Assembly (NCBI RefSeq): GCF_000522985.1 | Contig: NZ_CP007130.1 | Span: 248,001-312,000, forward strand | DNA: 64,000 nucleotides | Reading direction: 5' to 3' | From: Gemmatirosa kalamazoonensis | GTDB taxonomy: Bacteria; Gemmatimonadota; Gemmatimonadetes; Gemmatimonadales; Gemmatimonadaceae | Shown: positions 57,790 through 64,000 of the stretch, piece by piece | How positions within the stretch are numbered: position 1 is the stretch's first letter | How the letters are laid out: each line of letters opens with the position of its first letter | Notes under the pieces: generated by a model | Told to the model about the DNA's origin: nothing | What the model saw: the letters and a program-made list of their open reading frames with translations, nothing else | Database searches by the model: none | Translations under genes and position numbers: made by a program

Positions 57790-58268
57790 GGCGCCGCACC
57801 TCCGGCGCGGCCGTCCTCCGATCCGCCGTTCGTCCCGCCCAGCGCATCGAGTCGGCGCACCTCGCGCAACAGCACACTGGCGGTGGCCGGCTTGTACAAC
57901 ACCGCGTCGCTGCCGGTCTGCAGCGCCCGGTCGAGATCGGCGGCACTCCGGTGGCGGGTGTAGACGAGCACGCGCAGCCGCGGGAGCCGGCGCCGGTCCC
58001 CCTTGAGCACCATGACGACGCACGGCCCCTCGGCGCACCCGATGTGCAGCTCGGACACCACGCAGCGCGTGAGGGCGGCGCGCACCAGCCGCAGCACGAC
58101 GTCGCCGTCCACCTCCGCGGCGACCTCGTACCCACCGCGCTCGAGCACGGCGCGACTCGCCGCCGCGTCGGCAGGGACGTCGTCGACGAGGAGCACCGGC
58201 GGCACCGCGGACGGCGCGCGCGCGGCCGGCTCCGCCGCCGGGCCGTCGCCGAGATCGAACGGGCACAT
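57786..58268 (-). CDS. Receiver-like (REC) domain protein lacking the phospho-acceptor Asp
   Basis: 160 residues from the ATG at 58268. The fold reads as a CheY-like receiver: first strand VLLVDDVPADAAASRAVLER with the acidic pair, VLVYTRHRSAADLDRALQTG, and the conserved Lys in AVLYKPATASVLLREV. The strand that should end in the phosphorylated Asp reads CVVSELHIG, with no Asp, so normal phosphorylation is unlikely. Such pseudo-receivers usually act through protein contacts. There is no output domain. It is coupled to a small Trp-rich protein. The 299 bp upstream (58269-58567) show no convincing gene. Confidence 0.65.
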   Translation of the reverse strand: MCPFDLGDGPAAEPAARAPSAVPPVLLVDDVPADAAASRAVLERGGYEVAAEVDGDVVLRLVRAALTRCVVSELHIGCAEGPCVVMVLKGDRRRLPRLRVLVYTRHRSAADLDRALQTGSDAVLYKPATASVLLREVRRLDALGGTNGGSEDGRAGGAAP

Positions 58269-58567
58269 GCAGCGCTCCGGGACCGGGAACGCCCGGCGGC
58301 GTGCCGGGCGGGTCGAGCGGGCGCTGACGGGGGCGCGGTCTGGGAGAGGTCGACGGACCCGGGAGGGCGTCTGGGGACCGGAGAGACGGCGGCTGCGTCA
58401 GCCGAACCGTGAAGTGACCACCGTACTGCATTTCCGGCTCCACGACCACGGCCCACGCGCACCGCGGCGTTGCACGGCGCGCGTCCGCCGCCGGCACGGG
58501 CGCGATGACGATCGCCGGTGCGCCCCGACGAACACGCGCGACCGCACCGTACGCCCGGCGCCGTCGC

Positions 58568-58771
58568 TCAGTCCGCGCGCTCGAGCGAGCGCACGCACAC
58601 CACGCCGCGGGCGCGTGCGCTCACGCGGCCGGTGAGGTCGAGCGCGCTCAGTGCATCCTCCAGGCGGCGGACCACCCGCGCCATGACCTGCGGGCTCACC
58701 AGCGCGGCCGAGCGCTGGCGCGCCGCGGGCCACTCGGCCGTCTCGAGGACGGATTGGCGGGGGTTCGTCAT
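58568..58771 (-). CDS. 67-residue helical protein
   Basis: The ATG at 58771 follows GGAGGAA. Product: TNPRQSVLETAEWPAARQRS, then SPQVMARVVRRLEDALSALD and a short beta end (VSARARGVVCVRSLERAD). It is small, soluble and helical. I know no family. It lies in the run of small minus-strand genes 54.5-58.8 kb but has no visible copy of the shared motif upstream. Confidence 0.5.
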   Translation of the reverse strand: MTNPRQSVLETAEWPAARQRSAALVSPQVMARVVRRLEDALSALDLTGRVSARARGVVCVRSLERAD

Positions 58772-58991
58772 CGCAGTGCTTCCTCCGGTGCGGGGATCGG
58801 GCGGGTCCGTATCGGCGTCGTCTGCCACACGGTACGGGTGTCGCGGCGGGCCAGCATGAGTCAGGTGACCCCGCCGCGCGCGACAGTGTGGCGGTGCCGA
58901 TCAGCAATACGCCGCACGGCCCGTATTCGCGTCACCGCGACGCGCGCAGCCGCCTAACGGCGCGGGCAACGACGCAGGACGCCCGCTCCGG

Positions 58992-61511
58992 TCACTCGTA
59001 TCGCAGCGCCCGAATCGGCTCCACGGTCGCGGCCCGGCGCGCGGGCAGATAGCCCGCCCCGTACGCCACGAGCGCGAGCAGGGCCGCCGCGAGCCCGATC
59101 GACAGCGGGTCCCAGCCGGGGAGCCCGAACAGGAGCGACTTCGCCGCCGTGCCGAGGGCGAGCGCCGCCGCGACGCCCACGACGCCGCCGGCGAACGTCA
59201 TGCGCGTCACCTGGCGCAGCACCATCCCGCGGACCTGGGCGCGGCTCGCCCCGAGCGCCATGCGCACGCCGATCTCGCGCGTCCGCTGCGCGATCGTGTA
59301 CGCCAGCACGCCGTACAGCCCGATCGCCGCGAGCAGCGTCGCGAGCACCGCGAACGCGACGGCGAGAACGCTCACGAGGCGGTCGAGGTAGGTGTTCTCG
59401 CGCACCTGCTGCGGCAGCGTCTTGAGGTTCTCGACCGGCAGGTTCGGGTCGAGCGACTGCACGATGCGCGGAATCGCTCGCAGCACCTGCTCGGACGTGA
59501 GCGTCGTCCGCACGTAGTAGTTCATCTCGCCGATGGCGCTGTCCTGCCGGAACGGGAGGAGGAACGTCGGCGGCGTCTCGCCCTTGACCTCGGAGTACTT
59601 CGCGTCGCGCATCAGCCCGACGATCTCGATGTCGAGCCGGTGATCGGCGTCGCTGCCGATGTTGCCCATGGCCATGTGCCGGCCGACCGCCTGCCGTCCG
59701 AGGCCGAACTTCCGCGCGAACGTCTCGTTGACGATCGCGACCTTCGGGGCGCCCGGGCCATCCGCGGCCGTGAATGCCCGCCCGGCGAGCAGCGCGCTGC
59801 CTAACGTCTGGAAGTAGCCCGCGCCGACCTGGTTGTAGCGCGCGTTGGCGTCGGTGTCGGCGTCGCGGTGGAATCCCTCGACGGCGACCTCGGTGCCCCA
59901 GTTGCTGCCCGCGAGCAGCGGCACGCGCGCCGCCGTGACGGCCGCGACGCCCGGCTGGGCCGCGAGCTCCTGCTCCAGCCGCTCGAACAACGCCGCCGAC
60001 CGCGCGTTCGCGTAGCCGTTGAGCTGCGGCGAGATCCCGAACGTCACGACGCGCTCCGTCGCGAGACCGAGGTCGACGCGGCTCACGTTCACGAGACTGC
60101 GGATGAACAGTCCGGCGCAGACGAGCAGCGTCATCGCGAGCGCGATCTGCGTCGTCACGAGCGACGTGCGGAACCGCGTCGCCGCCCTCGCGCCGGAGAG
60201 CTGCCCCGCGCTCGACCGGATCGTGCCGATGAGGCCCGGCCGCGTGCTGTGCAGCGCGGGGAACAGGCCGAACAGCACCGCCGTGCATAGCGCGACGAGC
60301 GCGGCGAACGCCACGACCGTCGGGTCGAGCCGCGTGTGAACCGTCTGGGCGTCGTCGGCGGGCAGCAGCGCGGTGATCCCGCGGAGCGTCCAGTACGCGA
60401 CTCCGAGACCGAGCGCGCCGCCCGCCGCGCCTAACGCCAGCGACTCCGTCAGCAGCTGCCGCACGAGCGCACCGCGCCCGGCGCCCAACGAGAGCCGCAC
60501 GGCCATCTCCCCCGCGCGCCGCGCGCCGCGCGCGAGCAGCAGGTTCGCGATGTTCGCGCACGCGATGAGCAGCACGATGCCCGTGATGGCGAACAGGAGC
60601 AGCAGCGGCGCCCTGGCGTCGGTCGGCTGCGCGCTCTGCCCCCGCGCGCCCGGCTTGACGACGATCTGCTTCGTGCGGAAGCGCGCCATCGTCGCCGCGC
60701 TCATGCCCTTCTGCAGCGGCGCCTCGACGTCGGCGAGGATCGGCCGGTACGCGGCGGTCAAGCCGCGCGCCGCCTGCTCCGCCGTCGCCCCCGGCGCGAG
60801 ACGGCCGAAGACGTAGAGCCAGTACGCGCGGCGGTTGTCGACGACCTTCCACCCCGGCGCCATCAGCTCGCGCATCGCGAGCGGCACGAAGACGTCCGGG
60901 TGCATGCCGAGCGTCGTCCCCTCGAACCCGCGCGGCGCGACGCCGACGATGGTCATCGCCTGCCCGTTGATGACGACGATCTGGCCGAGCACGCCCCGGT
61001 CGTGGCCGAGCCGGGTGTTCCAGTAGGCGTAGCTCAACACGGCGAGCGGGTGTGCGCCCGGCGTCTCGTCGTCCGCCGCCCCGAACAGCCGGCCCAGCGC
61101 CGGCGTGAGACCGAGGGTCGGAAAGTACGAGCCCGACACCAGCATCCCCGTGCCGCTCCGCGTCTCCCCGCGGAACGCGAGGTTCGCCCCGAAGTCGCGA
61201 TGCCCCGCGAGCCCGCTCAAGACGGCCCGCGTCGCCGGGGCGCGCTCGAGATCGCGGAACATCGGGTAGCTGAACACGGCGTCGCAGCTGCCCGCCATGC
61301 CGCACGCCACCGCGCCGGGCTTCGGTCCCGGCGCGACCAGGTTCACGAGCCGCGCCGGATCGCGTACGGGCAGCGGCCGGAGCAGCAGCTGGTCGAACAG
61401 CGAGAAGATCGCCGCGTTCGCACCGATGCCGAGGGCGAGCGACAGGATGGCGACTGCGGTGACGAACGGCGTCTGGCGGAGCGCGCGGAGCGCGAGCCTC
61501 GGGCTGGTCAT
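58992..61511 (-). CDS. FtsX/MacB-type ABC permease (ADOP family)
   Basis: 839 residues. The ATG at 61511 overlaps the stop of the upstream esterase by 4 bp (ATGA). It starts at RLALRALRQTPFVTAVAILS followed by the conserved LALGIGANAAIFSLFDQLLL. MacB-type periplasmic regions (for example FSYPMFRDLERAPATRAVLS) separate two FtsX modules with RAGEMAVRLSLGAGRG and RTREIGVRMALGASRAQ, and it ends VEPIRALRYE. Like the permease at 15.9-18.5 kb it is an orphan duplicated permease without an ATPase nearby, and the two are paralogues. Coupling to an esterase/TPR gene is unusual. The substrate is unknown. Confidence 0.9.
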   Translation of the reverse strand: MTSPRLALRALRQTPFVTAVAILSLALGIGANAAIFSLFDQLLLRPLPVRDPARLVNLVAPGPKPGAVACGMAGSCDAVFSYPMFRDLERAPATRAVLSGLAGHRDFGANLAFRGETRSGTGMLVSGSYFPTLGLTPALGRLFGAADDETPGAHPLAVLSYAYWNTRLGHDRGVLGQIVVINGQAMTIVGVAPRGFEGTTLGMHPDVFVPLAMRELMAPGWKVVDNRRAYWLYVFGRLAPGATAEQAARGLTAAYRPILADVEAPLQKGMSAATMARFRTKQIVVKPGARGQSAQPTDARAPLLLLFAITGIVLLIACANIANLLLARGARRAGEMAVRLSLGAGRGALVRQLLTESLALGAAGGALGLGVAYWTLRGITALLPADDAQTVHTRLDPTVVAFAALVALCTAVLFGLFPALHSTRPGLIGTIRSSAGQLSGARAATRFRTSLVTTQIALAMTLLVCAGLFIRSLVNVSRVDLGLATERVVTFGISPQLNGYANARSAALFERLEQELAAQPGVAAVTAARVPLLAGSNWGTEVAVEGFHRDADTDANARYNQVGAGYFQTLGSALLAGRAFTAADGPGAPKVAIVNETFARKFGLGRQAVGRHMAMGNIGSDADHRLDIEIVGLMRDAKYSEVKGETPPTFLLPFRQDSAIGEMNYYVRTTLTSEQVLRAIPRIVQSLDPNLPVENLKTLPQQVRENTYLDRLVSVLAVAFAVLATLLAAIGLYGVLAYTIAQRTREIGVRMALGASRAQVRGMVLRQVTRMTFAGGVVGVAAALALGTAAKSLLFGLPGWDPLSIGLAAALLALVAYGAGYLPARRAATVEPIRALRYE

Positions 61512-62830
61512 GGAGCGCTCACGGAATCGGGAGCGATGACGAACGGGTTGCGACGAAGCGTACGGTCCTCGCGCACCGACGGCCATGCGCCGGTGACGAG
61601 CCGCGCGCGCCGCCGCGGCGCGCGTCGCTGCAGGAGCGTGTCGAGGGTCGAGCGCGCGTCGCCCGGCAGCTCCGTCGGCGACGACGGCGCCATCGCGATC
61701 GCGCGCCGGAGCTGCGCGATCGCGCCGGTCGTGTCGCCGAGCGCGAGATGGCCCGCCGCGAGGCGCGCCACGGCGCGCGCCGAGCCGGGATGAAGCGTCA
61801 CGTTCCTCCGCAGCACGAGCAGCGCGACGCGCGGCTGCTTCAGCGTGTTCGACGCGACGCGGGCGAGACGGTTGACGTCCGGCTCCGGCAGTCGCTCGGA
61901 CAGCAGGAGCGTGCGCGCGGAGTCGGCATACATCGCCTCCGAGGCCGCGAGCGCGCGCACGACCGCCGCGGAGTCGGCGCGCTCGTCGAGCGTGGCGATG
62001 GGCAGCGACTGCGTCGCCACCGGCGCGAAGACGAAGCGCAGGCCGTCGGGGAGCGCCGACAGTGGCACCAGCGCGTGCCAGTCGTCGGGGTAGCGGCGGT
62101 GCGCGAACGCGACGTTAGGCGGTCGGATCGAGTCGAGGTGCGATGCGAAGCGGCGCGTGGTCGTGTCGATGTCGGCGTCGCCGAGGCCGTGATGTCCGGC
62201 GAAGATGCGCTGCCGCGCCGACGATCGCGCGATCGCGTCCGCGTACTCGACGGCGGGACGTCGGTCGTTGTACCAGATCGCCGGGTCCATGGCGATCACA
62301 CCCTGGTAGCGTCCGGGCCACGTCGCCGCCGAGTAGAGCGCGAACACGCCGCCCGCGGAGAAGCCCGCGAGGACCGTCGTCGGCAGCGTGCGGTAGCGCG
62401 CCCGGACGGCCGGCAGGGCCTCGTCGAAGAGGAAACGCGCGAACGCGTCCGCCCCGCCGCCGGTGGGAAACTCCGCCACCGACGAGCCGGTGGGGGCGGG
62501 CAGCATGTCGTGCAGCCGGTCCGCGCCGTTCTCCACGCCGACGACGATCATCGGCGGCACGCCGTCGGCGTTCTCGGCCAGATACGCGGCCTGCGCGATG
62601 GCGAGCCGGAACATCGCGCGGTCCTCGGCGTCGAGCACGACGAGCACCGCGTAGCGGTCGCTCCCTCGCTCGTAGGCGTCGGGCACCGCCACGTCGATCG
62701 TCCGGCGACCGAGCGCACGCGAGGCGATGCGGATCGGAACCCACGGCTCGACGCGCTCGCGCTGGGCGGCCGCCGGCGACGCGAGCGCGAGTCCGATGAG
62801 GAACGACGGCAGGTGAGTGACGCGCGGCAT
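61508..62830 (-). CDS. Secreted esterase (Fes/IroE-like) with C-terminal TPR segment
   Basis: 440 residues with a signal peptide (LPSFLIGLALASPAAA). The alpha/beta-hydrolase part (about 25-270) follows the enterochelin-esterase/esterase-D layout: RYAVLVVLDAEDRAMFRLAI, MIVVGVENGADRLHDMLPAP, nucleophile elbow TTVLAGFSAGGVFALYSA, and a late His in RYPDDWHALVPLSAL. The C-terminal 130 residues contain TPR-like helices (LHPGSARAVARLAAGHLALG). It would hydrolyse ester bonds outside the cytoplasm. Translational coupling to the ADOP permease is clear. A siderophore substrate is possible but not shown. Confidence 0.87.
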   Translation of the reverse strand: MPRVTHLPSFLIGLALASPAAAQRERVEPWVPIRIASRALGRRTIDVAVPDAYERGSDRYAVLVVLDAEDRAMFRLAIAQAAYLAENADGVPPMIVVGVENGADRLHDMLPAPTGSSVAEFPTGGGADAFARFLFDEALPAVRARYRTLPTTVLAGFSAGGVFALYSAATWPGRYQGVIAMDPAIWYNDRRPAVEYADAIARSSARQRIFAGHHGLGDADIDTTTRRFASHLDSIRPPNVAFAHRRYPDDWHALVPLSALPDGLRFVFAPVATQSLPIATLDERADSAAVVRALAASEAMYADSARTLLLSERLPEPDVNRLARVASNTLKQPRVALLVLRRNVTLHPGSARAVARLAAGHLALGDTTGAIAQLRRAIAMAPSSPTELPGDARSTLDTLLQRRAPRRRARLVTGAWPSVREDRTLRRNPFVIAPDSVSAP

Positions 62831-62870
62831 GCGGCAAATGTGCGGCCCGACACGAGCGTCGTCTTGAACG

Positions 62871-63695
62871 CTAGAAGCGCACGCGTTCGCGGTACCAGCG
62901 AGGCGAGCACCCCGTGAGGCGGCGGAAGGTGCGCGTGAAGTGCGCGTGGTCCGAGAAGCCGGCCCGCGCCGCCACGCTCGAGATGGTGCCCTCCCCGCTC
63001 ACGAGCTGGTCGCACGCCCACGCCACGCGCCGCCGGCGGACGAACTCGCCCATCGAGCAGCCGAAGCGTCGGCGGAAGAGCCGCGTGAGGTGCATGGGAT
63101 GCACCCCGGCGATCCGGGCGACGTCCGCGAGCCGCACCGCGCCGGTCAGCCGCCCCGCCAGGTACTCCGCGCACGCGTCCAGCCGGCGGTGCGGCTCGAA
63201 CGTGCCGCGCGCGCGGCGGTCCCGCACGGCGTCGCACAGCAGCGCCACCGCCTCGTCCATGCCGAGCGCGCTCCCGTCGTCGTCCCGATGGAACTCGCGC
63301 CAGACCGCGAACGCGTGCCACTCGACGTCGTCGGTGAGCACGCGCCCCGCGATCCGGCGCGCCGGCGAGACGTCGTCGGTGAGCTCGCGCCATGCGTCGA
63401 GCGCGAGCTCCACGTTCAGCGACGCCGTGCCGCGGGGGCCGACGACGTTCGCGTGCGACTCGTGGTCGCGATGGAATATCACGGCGCCTCGACGGCAGTC
63501 CCGGGTCGCGCCGCCCGCGCGCTCCGCGTACGCGCCGCGCAGCACGTACGAGAAGAACGGTGAGGCGTGCTCGTGATCGGGGAGCCGTGAGTGTGGCTCG
63601 TACACGGCCTCGAACACGTGCAGACCGGCGCGCGTCACCGCACGCTGCACCCGCCGGGCCGCCAGCCCGTCCGTGGTCGCGGGGTCGCCGTCCAT
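62871..63695 (-). CDS. AraC-family transcriptional regulator
   Basis: 274 residues. The N-terminal cupin-like sensor domain (about 20-100) has PHSRLPDHEHASPFFSYVLR. The C-terminal double helix-turn-helix (about 170-272) is typical: VRLADVARIAGVHPMHLTRL, FRRRFGCSMGEFVRR, and the second HTH TISSVAARAGFSDHAHFTRT ending in the conserved CSPRWYRERV. It is 40 bp upstream of the esterase gene on the same strand, so it may be co-transcribed with and regulate the esterase/ADOP operon. It is divergent from the gene at 63800. Confidence 0.9.
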   Translation of the reverse strand: MDGDPATTDGLAARRVQRAVTRAGLHVFEAVYEPHSRLPDHEHASPFFSYVLRGAYAERAGGATRDCRRGAVIFHRDHESHANVVGPRGTASLNVELALDAWRELTDDVSPARRIAGRVLTDDVEWHAFAVWREFHRDDDGSALGMDEAVALLCDAVRDRRARGTFEPHRRLDACAEYLAGRLTGAVRLADVARIAGVHPMHLTRLFRRRFGCSMGEFVRRRRVAWACDQLVSGEGTISSVAARAGFSDHAHFTRTFRRLTGCSPRWYRERVRF

Positions 63696-63799
63696 CGGAT
63701 CACGTTACACGGACGGCTCGCGCGGTGCACTCGACCTGCACCGCGTCGCATGTCCGAAACGTCCAATCGCGCCGCCGTGCTGCGGCAAAGATTGGCGGC

Positions 63800-64000
63800 A
63801 TGACTGACACTCCACTCCGGCGACGCGTCGTCGTCCTCCTCGCCCTGGCGCAGCTCACCGCGCCGCTCGCCGCGCGTCCGTCCGCCGCGCAGCAGCCGTT
63901 CGACAGCGCGACCTGGGACATCCGCGCGGCGGAGTCGCGCATCGAACCCTATCGAGGCCGCGCCGCGCTGCTGCTGCGGGACGGTGCCGCGTGGCTCACG
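63800..64000 (+). CDS. Secreted protein, N-terminal part (cut by window edge)
   Basis: The frame is open from the ATG at 63800 to the window end, giving 67 residues. A signal peptide (RRVVVLLALAQLTAPLAARP, cleavage near SAAQQ) is followed by FDSATWDIRAAESRIEPYRG and a strand RAALLLRDGAAWL. The start of the mature part resembles LamG or GH16-like sandwich domains, but too little is visible to be sure. Confidence 0.6.
   Translation, partial: MTDTPLRRRVVVLLALAQLTAPLAARPSAAQQPFDSATWDIRAAESRIEPYRGRAALLLRDGAAWLT

Noticed and set aside
1-64000. tRNA, rRNA, insertion sequences, phage genes, attachment sites or a replication origin
   Set aside because: None recognised on reading. There are no cloverleaf ends, no transposase or integrase motifs and no long direct repeats flanking the protease locus. 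Very small RNAs cannot be excluded by eye.

Overview
The window looks like a chromosomal segment of a very GC-rich (roughly 70% by eye), Gram-negative-type bacterium with many secreted proteins and lipoproteins. Two long orphan FtsX/MacB-type permeases, a Ser/Thr kinase with a TolB-like propeller, many secreted TPR proteins and strongly GC-ending codons fit Gemmatimonadota best, with Acidobacteriota second. This placement is inferred from gene content only. I saw no rRNA, tRNA, CRISPR array or insertion sequence.

Layout. 0-8.5 kb: cut S9 peptidase, TetR regulator, then an RND efflux operon (adaptor lipoprotein plus a pump fused to its TolC-like outer-membrane factor) facing its own TetR gene across an array of four operator-like sites. 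8.5-14 kb: RCC1-repeat lipoprotein, a methyltransferase-like/sugar-kinase-like fusion, a GT4 glycosyltransferase and a radical SAM/SPASM protein. 14-27.7 kb: mixed secreted proteins and enzymes (MetX-like hydrolase, ADOP permease, DUF4097 protein, DJ-1/FAD-oxidase/GH43 operon, DUF3592, PepSY). 27.7-34 kb: two-component system, serine hydrolase, Ser/Thr kinase.

34.5-54.5 kb is the most striking part. It holds three large secreted TPR-CHAT (caspase-fold) proteins, a secreted M48 peptidase with a CHASE2-adenylate cyclase that has a DUF928-like tail, a tightly coupled beta-barrel/sigma-factor/subtilase/GAF operon running into two of the CHAT genes, and a secreted caspase (C14) operon. I read it as a candidate envelope-facing protease/cyclase signalling or self-killing locus. 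That reading is inference. The gene content and the catalytic dyads are visible in the sequence.

54.5-58.8 kb holds small unrecognised genes, several overlapping by 1-4 bases. A 22-bp motif (TGTCTWGGACA-N7-GACR) occurs three times, each time 76-110 bp upstream of a minus-strand start codon. 59-64 kb: ADOP permease coupled to an esterase/TPR protein, AraC regulator, and a cut secreted protein.

Across all regions, coding and non-coding, the 8-mer GCCTAACG/CGTTAGGC recurs about 49 times (roughly 2 expected from composition). It sits in several reading frames and even forms stop codons, so it looks like a DNA-level signal rather than a protein-level one.
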